A stretch of DNA of 64,000 nt from Nitratireductor sp. (GTDB lineage: Bacteria > Pseudomonadota > Alphaproteobacteria > Rhizobiales > Rhizobiaceae): positions 135,001-199,000 of the forward strand of contig JACKJU010000006.1 of the NCBI GenBank assembly GCA_020637805.1, written 5' to 3'. Under the pieces are notes generated by a model. That model was not told the origin of the DNA, did no database searches, and was given only the letters and a program-made list of their open reading frames with translations. Below, piece after piece: positions 30,778 through 39,861 of the stretch. Position numbers and translations under genes: made by a program. Every line of letters begins with the position of its first letter. Positions within the stretch are counted from its first letter, which is position 1.

Positions 30778-31461
30778 ATGGCAGGAACGAGGATACGCGA
30801 AACCGATCTCTATCAGCCGGTGAAGACCCTGCTTGAAAGCCAGGGATATGAGGTCAAGGGCGAGGTGGCATCTGCCGATATCGTCGCCGTGCGCGGCGAA
30901 GAGGAGCCGGTAATCGTCGAGTTGAAGACCGGATTCACGCTCGCCCTTTTCCACCAGGCAGTGGAGCGGATGAAACTATCTGACTGCGTTTACATTGCGG
31001 CACCGCGCGGCAAGGGGCGAGCATTCCTGAAGGCGCTTGCCGCCAACAAGCTGCTGTGCCGCAGGCTTGGCCTCGGCTTGATCACGGTCCGGCTGGAGGA
31101 TGGCCTGAGCGAGATCCATCTTGATCCTGCTCCCTATCAGCCTCGCCAGTCCAAGGCCAAGCGGGAGCGCCTGTTGAGGGAATTTCAGCGCCGCGTGGGA
31201 GATCCCAATACCGGCGGTTCGACCGGCGTTACCATCATGACCGCCTACCGGCAGGACGCGATCCGATTGCTGCATCACCTTGGCGAGAACGGCCCTTGCA
31301 AGGCGTCGGACGCAGCAAAGGCAACCGGCGTGGAAAAAGCCCGCAATATCATGGCTGACGATCACTATGGCTGGTTCGAGCGGGTCGAGCGCGGAATTTA
31401 CGGTGTCACGCCGAAGGGGATCGATGCCATCGCGCTTTATTCCGAAGCCAATCAGAGCTGA
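30778..31461 (+). CDS. DUF2161 protein: PD-(D/E)XK-like domain with C-terminal winged helix
   Basis: 227 residues, function unknown. The N-terminal half has a PD-(D/E)XK nuclease-like core: Asp in SADIVAVRG (about residue 34) and VIVELKTG (about 44-51) with the ExK pair. The C-terminal part (about 160-227, DAIRLLHHLGENGPCKASDAAKATG) reads as a winged helix-turn-helix ending RGIYGVTPKG. AAGGAG (30761-30766) lies 11 bases before ATG 30778; a GTG at 30766 overlaps it and the previous stop. Recognised as DUF2161; whether it cuts DNA is not known to me. Confidence 0.75.
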   Translation: MAGTRIRETDLYQPVKTLLESQGYEVKGEVASADIVAVRGEEEPVIVELKTGFTLALFHQAVERMKLSDCVYIAAPRGKGRAFLKALAANKLLCRRLGLGLITVRLEDGLSEIHLDPAPYQPRQSKAKRERLLREFQRRVGDPNTGGSTGVTIMTAYRQDAIRLLHHLGENGPCKASDAAKATGVEKARNIMADDHYGWFERVERGIYGVTPKGIDAIALYSEANQS

Positions 31462-31539
31462 TAGTGCAACCAGATGCTGGCAGGCACGTTCAAGCCATGC
31501 GATGGTGCGGCAATTGCCAGGAAAGTGTGAGGAAAACGC

Positions 31540-32670
31540 ATGCAGGCCCGCGAATCTCTCGAAAAAATCTGGTGGGCCGGTGTGCGCCGGGTAAGCGGAT
31601 ACGAATCCGTTGCGCAGGCACTTGCCGGAACAGAACCCGGTACGTTCACCCATGTTGCAGCGGTCGGAAAGGCAGCTTCGCCGATGTTGCGGGCGGCCCT
31701 TGACGCCAACGGCTTCGATACGCCGGCATTGCTTGTCACCAAGCACGGGCACGCTGAGCCGGAGCTTCAAGGCGGGAACCTCGCCATCATTGAATCAGCC
31801 CATCCGGTACCCGACGAAAACACGTTGCGTGCGGGAGAGGCACTGATCGACTTCGTGTCGGGATCCGGGACCAATGCGCGCTTGCTTCTGCTTGTGTCGG
31901 GCGGTGCCTCGGCGCTGGCAGAGGCGCTACCGAGCGGCATGACACTTGATGACTTGCAGTCGATGAATCGCAGAATGCTGGCCGAAGGGCTCGACATTCA
32001 CGCCATCAATGCAAGGCGCAAGGAAGTCTCTCGCATCAAGGGCGGCAAGCTTCTCGCACGGTTCCCGGGCACAAGTGCGAAGGTGTTGCTTATTTCCGAC
32101 GTCGAGGGAGACGACGTCGCGGTCATTGGTTCGGGTATCGGCGAAATTCCCGCGACACGGCGGCACGAGAACTTCGATGCGGAAATCGTGGCGTCGAATG
32201 CCATTGCGCGCGATGCATGCGAACGCGAAGCCAGCGATCTGGGGCTGGAGGTTATCGTCAATACCGAGAACCTCTATGGCGATGTGTTCAAGCTGGCAGC
32301 CGAACTGGCGAAGACCGTGCTTCCCGGTGCGCCTGGTCTCTACATTTTCGGTGGCGAACCGGTAACCGTTTTGCCCGACAATCCGGGGGAGGGCGGGCGC
32401 AACCAGGCCCTGGCGGCGGCATTTGCCCGTGAAATTGCGGGGACGCCCGGTCTGGCGGCGCTGGCTGCCGGGACGGACGGTACCGATGGTCCGACAGGTT
32501 CGGCTGGGGGATTCGTAACAGGAGAAAGCTGGAACGAAACTCCCGGAGGAGATGATGCACTGGCGGCCGCAGACAGCGGCAACTGGTTGAGACGCGCGGA
32601 TGGCCTGTTCGTGACCGGGCCAACCGGTACCAACGTCATGGATATCATGTTGGTTCTCAAGTCAGGCTAG
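31540..32670 (+). CDS. Glycerate 2-kinase (MOFRL/GckA family)
   Basis: Cytoplasmic kinase making 2-phosphoglycerate from D-glycerate, 376 residues, single-domain GckA/TtuD type. Conserved features are the N-terminal GKAASPML, LLLVSGGASALAEALP, INARRKEVSRIKGGKL and the C-terminal MOFRL part with GGEPVTVLP, GGRNQALAAAFA and GTDGTDGPT. A site GAGGAAA precedes the ATG. It would feed glycerate from the serine/glyoxylate or tartrate routes into glycolysis. Confidence 0.92.
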   Translation: MQARESLEKIWWAGVRRVSGYESVAQALAGTEPGTFTHVAAVGKAASPMLRAALDANGFDTPALLVTKHGHAEPELQGGNLAIIESAHPVPDENTLRAGEALIDFVSGSGTNARLLLLVSGGASALAEALPSGMTLDDLQSMNRRMLAEGLDIHAINARRKEVSRIKGGKLLARFPGTSAKVLLISDVEGDDVAVIGSGIGEIPATRRHENFDAEIVASNAIARDACEREASDLGLEVIVNTENLYGDVFKLAAELAKTVLPGAPGLYIFGGEPVTVLPDNPGEGGRNQALAAAFAREIAGTPGLAALAAGTDGTDGPTGSAGGFVTGESWNETPGGDDALAAADSGNWLRRADGLFVTGPTGTNVMDIMLVLKSG

Positions 32671-32728
32671 AGCAATTTCGATTTTGGCGGAATCGGCGAA
32701 ATCTGATTGCGCAAATGCGGGAATGAAA

Positions 32729-32758
32729 ACGCCGGCCCTGGGTTTCCAGGGCCGGCGT
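32729..32758. terminator. Convergent terminator between glycerate kinase and TRAP system 3
   Basis: A perfect 13-bp stem, ACGCCGGCCCTGG (32729-32741) with CCAGGGCCGGCGT (32746-32758), loop GTTT. The A-run before it serves as a T-run on the minus strand, so it best fits the leftward TRAP operon, but it can serve both. Confidence 0.85.
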
Positions 32759-32789
32759 CACAGTTTCAGGTGATCCTGCAGGGATCCGA

Positions 32790-35444
32790 TCAGAAGCTCA
32801 GCGAGACATCCTTGTGATGGGAACTGCACGCTGCAACCGACAGCGCCACGTTGCGCGGCATGCGGTCGAGTGTCCGAATGCCGATCGTGTCGCGGATGAG
32901 GCCTTCATAGGCTTCCATCTGCGGCAGCAGGCCGGCAGTTTTTTCGCGCCATGCCTTTTGCTCGTCAAAGAGGGAAACCGCAGCGTCAAGCGCCTTGCCT
33001 GCTTTCGCAGCATCCGGTTTGGAGGCGGCAAGAGCTTTCTCGGCCTTGCCCAGTTCCGAGCGGATTTTCGACGAGCCGTCGATATCCTTGAACTTCTCGG
33101 CCACGGCATCCACCTCGGCGGCAAGTTCCTCGGGAGCTGCCGTGCCAAGCTTCGCCTGCAGACCTTTCAGTTCTCCCTCCATCGCAAGCATGGGTTCGCT
33201 TGCCCTGAGCGCTGTGACAACCTTGTTGATGTCGCCATAGGCAGAGTCGGAGTTGCGGCGATACAGGTTGAGGGCCTTGTCCCGCTCCTTGATCAGTGTG
33301 CTGTAGGCCGTATAGGTCTCTTTCCAGCTTTCCGGGATTTCGCCTGAAAGTGCAGCCTTTTCGGCCTCAAGCTCGGCGACCTGTGCCAGCTTCGTTTCGC
33401 GCAGGGCTGCGTTCTCCTCACCCTGAAGCCTGCCCGCTTCACGCTTGAGGTCCTCAACGCGCTGATCGATCTTGAGGATGCTGGCCTCGATATCGCGTAC
33501 CTGGTCGTGCAGCGGACGATATGCCGGTGAAGCCTCGTCGATCTGGCGATCAACGACGTGGGCAGCCTCCAGCATGGCCGGAGCCTTTGCCGCACCTTCC
33601 ACGCCCTTGGTCCAGGCGCTTGCGAGATCCTTGGGCAGCGCCGAGATATCGATTGCTGCTGCGGTATCGTTTGCGGCCTTGAGTTCATTGCCGTTGGCCT
33701 CGAATTCGCCCGAGACATATTCCTCCAGGCAGGCCTGGAGTTTCGGGTTCCGCGGCGGCGGAGCCGTGTCGGACAGGAAGGAAACGCGCGCGGGCAGGTA
33801 GTTTGCCAGCGGCGGATAGTAGCCGACGATTCCAAGCGCCACCAATTGAAGAAGAATGAAGGCGATGACGCCCTTGTAGATCTGGAGCGTCTTGACCGCA
33901 GCCGGCGCGACACCGCGCAGATAGAAGAGCGCGAAGCCGAAGGGCGGTGTCAGGAATGATGTCTGGATGTTCAGGCCGATCATCACACCAAGCCACACCG
34001 CGGTGACGTTGGCAGAGGGGTCGGCCAAAAGGATCGGGGCGACGATCGGAACGACCACCACTGCGATCTCGATGAAGTCGAGGAAGAAGCCCAGAACGAA
34101 GATGACCGCCATGACGATCATGAATTTCGCCCAGAAGCCGCCAGGCAGCGATTCAAGGAAGTTCCTTACAAGGTCCTCGCCGCCAAATGCACGGAAGGCT
34201 GCAGTAAGCATGGCCGCGCCGAGCAGGATGATGAAGACGAGAGCCGTTGTCTTGGATGTTTCCAGCATGATTCCGGCGAGGGTGTTCTCGATCTTCATGA
34301 TGCGGATACCGCTCCAGATGAGCGACACCACGAGAAGCACCGTTCCCAGCAGCCCGATCAGAATGCCAATCATGTCGGTAGTGGTATAGATCGCCTTCAG
34401 GTTCATCTCGAAATTGGCCAGAGCAATGGCGATGATGAACAAGCCGGCAAGGCCGATGAGAGCCGGCACATAGGTCATGCTGTTGCGTTCGGGAAGCCTG
34501 TATCCGGCCATGATCATGGCTCCGGCTGCACCAATTGCGCCTGCCTGGTTGACGGTGGCAATACCGCCAATGATTGAGCCCAGAACAAGGAAAATAAGCG
34601 TAAGCGGCGGCACCAGCGTAATGAAAACCTTTCCCCAGAATGCCCGGTCGAACTTTCCTTCATGATGAACGGAAGGGGCCGCAGAGGGTTTGAGGATCGC
34701 AAAGATCATGATGTAGGCCATGTACAGGCCAACGAGAACGAGACCGGGTACAAGGGCGCCAAGGAACATTTCGCCGGCGCTTGTCGACGTGACGTCGAAG
34801 GCCGACGGCATGGAAATCTCACCGGTAGCAGCCTTGTAGAGCGCCTTGCGCGTGGTGCTCGCCTGATCGACTGCCGAGGCAAGCTGGTCGGCAAGAATGA
34901 TGAGCACGATGGATGGCGGGATGATCTGGCCCAAGGTGCCGGAAGCGGCAATCGTACCCGTTGCAAGCGGTGTGGAGTACTTGTTGCGCATCATGGCCGG
35001 AAGCGAAATCAGGCCCATGGCGACAACCGTTGCACCGACGATACCGGTGGTGGCAGCGAGAAGTGCGCCAACGAAAACCACCGAAATGCCAAGGCCGCCG
35101 GGAACCGGACCGAAGAGCTGGGCCATGGCGACCAGGAGGTCTTCGGCAATCTTCGATCTTTGAAGGGTAATTCCCATGAAGATGAAGAGCGGGATGGCGA
35201 TCAGCGTATCCCTTTCGACCTCCCAGTAGACCCCTCGGAGGTTGGTAACACCTGCCGACAACCACTGCTGTGGTCCACCGCTGTGGAAGAATGCGTCTGT
35301 CGATCCGGCAAAGAGCCATCCGGTGAGCGCGGCAATCCCCACGGTGATGATGGCGGCACCCGGCAAGGCGAAGGCAACCGGGTAGCCGGAACCCAGCGCA
35401 GTTGCCATCACGACCATGAGAAGAAGAAGAAAATAGATTTCCAT
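32790..35444 (-). CDS. TRAP transporter large permease with C-terminal helical extension (system 3)
   Basis: 884 residues, about twice the usual DctM length. Residues 1-565 are a DctM/TakM permease with SGTLGQIIPPSIVLIILADQ and TSFLTPPFGFALFYLRG; extra helices lie in the middle (about 315-390). Residues 566-884 (bases 32790-33749) form a soluble, Ala-, Glu- and Lys-rich, probably coiled-coil region with no recognised domain, ending in a less charged tail with CSSHH. No frameshift is needed, so it is one continuous gene. It follows the small-permease gene by 14 bases and is the last gene of the operon. Confidence 0.9.
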   Translation of the reverse strand: MEIYFLLLLMVVMATALGSGYPVAFALPGAAIITVGIAALTGWLFAGSTDAFFHSGGPQQWLSAGVTNLRGVYWEVERDTLIAIPLFIFMGITLQRSKIAEDLLVAMAQLFGPVPGGLGISVVFVGALLAATTGIVGATVVAMGLISLPAMMRNKYSTPLATGTIAASGTLGQIIPPSIVLIILADQLASAVDQASTTRKALYKAATGEISMPSAFDVTSTSAGEMFLGALVPGLVLVGLYMAYIMIFAILKPSAAPSVHHEGKFDRAFWGKVFITLVPPLTLIFLVLGSIIGGIATVNQAGAIGAAGAMIMAGYRLPERNSMTYVPALIGLAGLFIIAIALANFEMNLKAIYTTTDMIGILIGLLGTVLLVVSLIWSGIRIMKIENTLAGIMLETSKTTALVFIILLGAAMLTAAFRAFGGEDLVRNFLESLPGGFWAKFMIVMAVIFVLGFFLDFIEIAVVVVPIVAPILLADPSANVTAVWLGVMIGLNIQTSFLTPPFGFALFYLRGVAPAAVKTLQIYKGVIAFILLQLVALGIVGYYPPLANYLPARVSFLSDTAPPPRNPKLQACLEEYVSGEFEANGNELKAANDTAAAIDISALPKDLASAWTKGVEGAAKAPAMLEAAHVVDRQIDEASPAYRPLHDQVRDIEASILKIDQRVEDLKREAGRLQGEENAALRETKLAQVAELEAEKAALSGEIPESWKETYTAYSTLIKERDKALNLYRRNSDSAYGDINKVVTALRASEPMLAMEGELKGLQAKLGTAAPEELAAEVDAVAEKFKDIDGSSKIRSELGKAEKALAASKPDAAKAGKALDAAVSLFDEQKAWREKTAGLLPQMEAYEGLIRDTIGIRTLDRMPRNVALSVAACSSHHKDVSLSF

Positions 35445-35458
35445 TGGTGCGCCTCCCC

Positions 35459-36454
35459 CTAATGCGCCGCAGACGAGTCGATGTCGCGATGGCCCGGCTC
35501 GTCACGATGGTCGGCCACGGCTTCCAGATAGTAGCTGACGAACTCGATCATCATGGTGATCGCGAACAGGGCAATGAAGGCCGCCATCTGGTACTTGGCG
35601 TACATGCCAAACGGTCCTGCCTGCGAAACCTCGAAGTTGGTGACCGGGGCATTGACGATGGACTGGCTGCCGTTGAAGCAGATGGCGAGGATCACCCAGC
35701 AGGTGGCCATGCCCAGAAGAATGGTTCCGATTGCGTTTACGGTACCTTTCTTGCGCCGGGAAAAGGCCGCGTAGAGAATGTCAACGCGGACATGTCCTTC
35801 GTCAAACAGCGTGTAGGCGGAAGCGAACAGGAACAGTGCCGCGTACCAGTAGCGTACCAAGTCGCCCATCAGCGCCTGTTCGTAGGAAAATACGAAGCGC
35901 GAAATCACGATCAGCAGTTCTGCAACCACGATCAGCAGGGCAAGCCAGGTAAAGCCGAGGGTTCGCGTGAAGAGTGCGACGATGAAGCCAACGACAATGA
36001 GTGGCATGTGGATCCAGGGCCCAACCCAGTTGGCGCGGCCCAGATTGCGCGCTGCGGCCTGACCGAAGAGCGGCTCCAGCATGTTCTCGGTCCGCAAGAG
36101 CGCGATGGCTGCATCGATGACGCCAACGAAGAATACCGAGAAGAAGAGCGCGCGGATAAGATAGATGTTGAAGTTGTGGATCGACTGGGCGTCCATTCGC
36201 AACGTGCGCGAGGAAGAGGCAAGAACATAGGCGATGGCACCCGCAATCAGCACCGCGTAAACGAGTGCCGGAACGATGGCGCCGGATGCTCCGCCGAATA
36301 TGGCGGCGAGACTTGGAAAGCCGTATGCGACTTCGAGAACGTTGTTGATCAGGAACGCCGTCATGGCAGCCAGGACCGACCAGCCAAATGCCCGGTGAAC
36401 CGGTGCTGACGCTCCCTGGCGTAGGATTTCGATATCGCGATATTCGCCTGGCAT
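35459..36454 (-). CDS. TRAP transporter small permease, long form (system 3)
   Basis: DctQ-type subunit of 331 residues, roughly twice the usual size, with extra helices before the canonical four-helix part (which begins about residue 160). ATG at 36454 is chosen over an in-frame TTG two codons earlier. The long N-terminal portion with several helices (about 25-140) is seen in TakQ-type small permeases paired with TakP binding proteins. Located between the binding-protein gene and the extended large permease. Confidence 0.87.
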   Translation of the reverse strand: MPGEYRDIEILRQGASAPVHRAFGWSVLAAMTAFLINNVLEVAYGFPSLAAIFGGASGAIVPALVYAVLIAGAIAYVLASSSRTLRMDAQSIHNFNIYLIRALFFSVFFVGVIDAAIALLRTENMLEPLFGQAAARNLGRANWVGPWIHMPLIVVGFIVALFTRTLGFTWLALLIVVAELLIVISRFVFSYEQALMGDLVRYWYAALFLFASAYTLFDEGHVRVDILYAAFSRRKKGTVNAIGTILLGMATCWVILAICFNGSQSIVNAPVTNFEVSQAGPFGMYAKYQMAAFIALFAITMMIEFVSYYLEAVADHRDEPGHRDIDSSAAH

Positions 36455-36510
36455 GTTCAAACCTGCGTGTGGGAATTGACGGGCAAATTTACAGGGCAGC
36501 CCTATAGACG

Positions 36511-36537
36511 AAAAAGGACGGGGTATGAACCCCGCCC
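36511..36537 (-). terminator. Intra-operon terminator/attenuator between TRAP-3 binding protein and permeases
   Basis: On the minus strand GGGCGGGGT pairs with ACCCCGTCC (36537-36529 with 36524-36516; one wobble), loop TCAT, followed by TTTTT (36515-36511). It sits between the binding-protein stop and the small-permease start, so it should let most transcripts end after the binding-protein gene. Confidence 0.75.
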
Positions 36538-36567
36538 CTCATTCATTGGGCAATCAAGTGATGACCA

Positions 36568-37662
36568 TTAACCAATGCCGAGAACGCGGTTGCGCTGGTT
36601 AACGTACTGGCCCTCGAACAGCGCGAATGCACTACCGATTTCACGCATTTTCGACTGCACGGCATCATCGACCTCTGCAGCGAGCGGAGAGTGCGCGCGG
36701 GTTTCCTCGAACACTGCCGCTGCGGCCTCGCCAAATGCATCCCAGGTGTCATCCGAGAAGGACCGGACTTCGACGCCCTGCTCATCGACGAGCTTCTTGA
36801 GGTATTCACCATTGAGGGCGAGGGTCTCGTAGTAGGAGCCCGCATTTTCCTCGAGCGCGGCAGCGGTGATCGCAGTGCGTTCCCAATCGGTCAACGTACC
36901 CCACCAGGACTTGTTGGAGGTCAGCGAAAGCTGTGCGCCCGGCTCGTGCATGCCGCCGGTGTAGTAGTACTTGGCGGCTTCGTAGAACTTCATGAAGTAG
37001 TCGTTGTACGGTCCAACCCACTCCGTTGCCTCGATGGAGCCGGAAACCAGGTTTTCGTAGATCTGGCCACCGGGCAGCGAAACGGTCGAAGCGCCGAGCT
37101 TGGAAAGCACCTGGCCGCCAAGACCCGGAATACGCATTTTCAGACCCTTGAAGTCTTCTGCCGAGTTGATTTCCTTGTTGAACCAGCCGCCAGCCTGGGT
37201 GCCGGTGCTGCCTGCGGGCAGGCCTTTCAGTCCGAACTGGTCCTGAACCTTGTCCCACAGGTCCATGCCGCCGCCGTAGAGAATCCAGGCGTTGATTTCG
37301 CCGAAGGTCATGCCGAACGGTACGGCAGTGAAATAGGCGAGGGCAGGGTGCTTGCCGGTCCAGTAGTAATCGGCGCCGATGTACGCCTGAGAGTTGCCGG
37401 AAGCGACTTCGTCGAAGACATCCAGCGCGCCAACGCGCTCGCCTGCGGCAAAGTACTGGGTCTTGATCCTGCCTTCGGTCAGTTCTTCAATGCGGGCAGA
37501 CAGGCGTTGTGCCGAAATGCCAAGACCGGGAAAGTCCCGCGGCCAGGTGGAAACGATAACCATTTCCTTGGACGACTGCGCGATTGCAGGTGCAGCAAGC
37601 GTGGTGGCCGCTGCTGCGCCGCCTACGAGGCCGGCAGACTTAATAAACTTACGACGATCCAT
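36568..37662 (-). CDS. TakP-type TRAP substrate-binding protein (system 3)
   Basis: Periplasmic binding protein of 364 residues. ATG 37662 starts MDRRKFIKSAGLVGGAAAA, a twin-arginine-type leader ending AAPAIAQ, with GGAGGAA just upstream; the open frame extends further 5' without signal character. It resembles TakP of Rhodobacter, which binds 2-oxoacids such as pyruvate: GGGMDLWD, MRIPGLGGQVLSKLG and ATEWVGPYND with the Glu-Trp cation/ligand pair. First gene of the system-3 operon. Confidence 0.9.
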   Translation of the reverse strand: MDRRKFIKSAGLVGGAAAATTLAAPAIAQSSKEMVIVSTWPRDFPGLGISAQRLSARIEELTEGRIKTQYFAAGERVGALDVFDEVASGNSQAYIGADYYWTGKHPALAYFTAVPFGMTFGEINAWILYGGGMDLWDKVQDQFGLKGLPAGSTGTQAGGWFNKEINSAEDFKGLKMRIPGLGGQVLSKLGASTVSLPGGQIYENLVSGSIEATEWVGPYNDYFMKFYEAAKYYYTGGMHEPGAQLSLTSNKSWWGTLTDWERTAITAAALEENAGSYYETLALNGEYLKKLVDEQGVEVRSFSDDTWDAFGEAAAAVFEETRAHSPLAAEVDDAVQSKMREIGSAFALFEGQYVNQRNRVLGIG

Positions 37663-37906
37663 ATGTTCCTCCCATGGAATTACGTGGACTATTCTCAAGC
37701 GTAGCGCGAGCCGGGATTTCCTCGGTTCCCGGTTCACTTGGTCGCGAGTACAGTACAGAATTTCCGCTGGTTCAAGGACTAACTAGGTCTGCAGGAAACA
37801 AAATCGTCAATTTTTTCGTGCGGTTGTCGCGTTTGCCCAGATATTCGGCAATGCCTGTTGTAGATGTAGAACTTTAGTCTAATGAAGATTTTGAATAGCT
37901 GATTTA

Positions 37907-39031
37907 TCAATAAATACTGGCGGCCAGCAGGGTTGCGCCCAGGAAGAAAACGAGGGCCGCCCCCGATACTTCCACGATGCGAAGAATGCCCGCCGAAGCC
38001 TGGGACGCGCCGGAATAGCGCAAGGCGAGGTGCTTTGCCCCAACCGCCATCGCGGCAAGGGTGGAGACCGTGATTCCGGTTCCAACCGCCATGGCAAAGG
38101 TGGAGAGAATTCCCGCCAGGTACATGCCGTTCAGGAACGCAAAGGCCAGAACGACCAGTGCTCCCGAACAGGGGCGTAGTCCTACCGAGAAGACAGCGCC
38201 CGCCGCCTCGCGCAGGCTGAACCGTTCGGCACCGAGCACATGCGGCTCTGGCATGTGGCTGTGTCCGCAGGAGCAAGTGCCGTCATCGCCAAGCGTATCG
38301 TGTTCGTGGTGGTGCGATCCGTGATCTTCGTGCCGGTGGTGATCGTGATGATGGCCGTGTTCGTCGGTGTGAAGATGCGCGTGGCCGTCCTCGTGCGAAT
38401 TCGCGTGAGCAGGATTGGCGTGGGCATGTGGCCGGAGTTTTCGCCACAGAAGCCATGCTCCAAGCAAGGTAATGCCCGCATAGCCGGTGACCTCGGTCCA
38501 GTGGGCAATCGTTCCCGAGCGGAGCCCCATGCCGCGCAGGAAGATTGCGACTGCGGACATGATGAGAATGGCGGTTACCGCCTGAAGCATTGCCGAGGCA
38601 AACGACAGGAGAATTCCGCGCCGCAACTGGATTTCGTTGGCAACGATGTAGGACGATATCACTGCCTTGCCGTGGCCCGGCCCGGCGGCATGAAAAACGC
38701 CATAGGCGAAGGAAAGACCGACAAGGAGCCAGCCGCCCGACCCGTCATTGCGGATTGCCTTCAAGGCATCGGTAAGAGCCTTGTAGAACTCGTTTTGCCT
38801 GGCCTGTATCCACATCAGCACAGGTCCGAAAATCCCTTCCGGACGAATGGCCTGTTCGGCATTGCCCAGACCGAGCGAGTTTGCCGCGTGGGCGAGGTTG
38901 CCGGATGAGAGCCAGACCAGTGCAAAAGTCCCAACAATGAGAAGTGCGAATACCGGGCGCGTGTGCAGTCCGCCGGACATGCCTTCGATACCGCGATTGC
39001 AGGCATGGCCACGATATCTGTTGGGGGTCAT
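37907..39031 (-). CDS. NicO/RcnA-family nickel/cobalt exporter with His-rich loop
   Basis: Inner-membrane metal efflux permease, 374 residues. ATG 39031 is used because GAGGAA lies seven bases upstream (an ATG two codons earlier touches the site). Membrane segments include GVFHAAGPGHGKAVISSYI (about 112-130), the family's metal-path motif, and GLRPCSGALVVLAF in the second half. A His/Asp-rich cytoplasmic or periplasmic loop spans about 202-260. It lies 34 bases after the DUF1007 gene, the common partner. Ni(II) or Co(II) is the likely cargo; zinc is possible. Confidence 0.88.
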   Translation of the reverse strand: MTPNRYRGHACNRGIEGMSGGLHTRPVFALLIVGTFALVWLSSGNLAHAANSLGLGNAEQAIRPEGIFGPVLMWIQARQNEFYKALTDALKAIRNDGSGGWLLVGLSFAYGVFHAAGPGHGKAVISSYIVANEIQLRRGILLSFASAMLQAVTAILIMSAVAIFLRGMGLRSGTIAHWTEVTGYAGITLLGAWLLWRKLRPHAHANPAHANSHEDGHAHLHTDEHGHHHDHHRHEDHGSHHHEHDTLGDDGTCSCGHSHMPEPHVLGAERFSLREAAGAVFSVGLRPCSGALVVLAFAFLNGMYLAGILSTFAMAVGTGITVSTLAAMAVGAKHLALRYSGASQASAGILRIVEVSGAALVFFLGATLLAASIY

Positions 39032-39065
39032 TGGCATTTCCTCGTGCTTCGATGATCGGCCGGCA

Positions 39066-39770
39066 TCATTTGCTGCAGGTAAAGTTGACCCAGGTGAGGT
39101 AATCATCGCTGGCTTCGACTGTTTCGTCGGCGGGAGCTGAAAAGAGCTTGTTTATCCGCTCGGCGTCGCGGGCAAACAGCGCGTCCCAATCAGGAACCAC
39201 CACATCGCTCTTGCATGCTCCGCCCTTGCCGGTGACCGTGATGCCGGCAAGGGCGTTGAACTCGATGGCCACATAATAGGTCGGATCCGAAACGGCGACA
39301 CGGAACCCTCCGCCGGTCATTTGCTGGGGTTTTTCGAGTTCGAGCGCGAGGATGAGTATGAGTTGCCCATCGACAAAATCGGCCAGGAATGGATCGGGCT
39401 CGTAGAAGTTGACGACCTCGGTGCCGTCGCGCACCTCGGTGTAGAAATTGAACTCGGCGATGTTCTTCTTGACCGTCGACGCGACCTCCTCAAGCTCCTT
39501 CAGGCCGAGTTTGCCATCGCCGTCGGCATCGAAATCGATAACCACCGACGATGAGAAAATCTCGTCGAAACGCCAGACGTGACGTATCTCGGTCGCCCTT
39601 CCCTGATCGTCACGGGCAATTTCGAGGTTGGCATCGATGTAGACATGCGGGTGCGCGCGCACTGGCGAGACCGGCAAAATCAGCATTGCTGCAGCGAGAA
39701 GTACGCCCTTGAATGGGCGGCTTGGCCGGCGAATAGGACCTGACTTAAAGACACCGGCTCTGTTCACCAC
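39066..39770 (-). CDS. DUF1007 periplasmic protein, partner of NicO exporter
   Basis: 234 residues. A signal segment (about 20-39, ending SPVRA) precedes HPHVYIDANLEI, the DUF1007 start with a possible metal-binding HPH. An EF-hand-like stretch DFDADGDGKLGLKELEEV (about 78-95) may bind calcium. GTG at 39770 is chosen because GGGAG lies eight bases upstream; the next codon is also GTG. DUF1007 genes recur beside NicO/RcnA exporters, suggesting a metal-delivery role in the periplasm. Confidence 0.83.
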   Translation of the reverse strand: MVNRAGVFKSGPIRRPSRPFKGVLLAAAMLILPVSPVRAHPHVYIDANLEIARDDQGRATEIRHVWRFDEIFSSSVVIDFDADGDGKLGLKELEEVASTVKKNIAEFNFYTEVRDGTEVVNFYEPDPFLADFVDGQLILILALELEKPQQMTGGGFRVAVSDPTYYVAIEFNALAGITVTGKGGACKSDVVVPDWDALFARDAERINKLFSAPADETVEASDDYLTWVNFTCSK

Positions 39771-39861
39771 GCTTGAAACTCCCGCTTGCGCCCTTGTTGC
39801 CGGAACCTGCCTCGGACATCCTTTTCCGGCAGGCAGCTCAGATGGCCTTTAGGTCCATGAC

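Noticed and set aside
35444..36409. 321-codon plus-strand frame opposite the TRAP-3 small permease
   Set aside because: The membrane-protein frame on the minus strand is the coding one; the plus frame has charged, low-complexity composition typical of antisense to hydrophobic codons.
39771..39861. Possible cobalamin or nickel riboswitch before the DUF1007/NicO genes
   Set aside because: The gap is only 91 bases and lacks the conserved B12-box or other recognisable riboswitch core.
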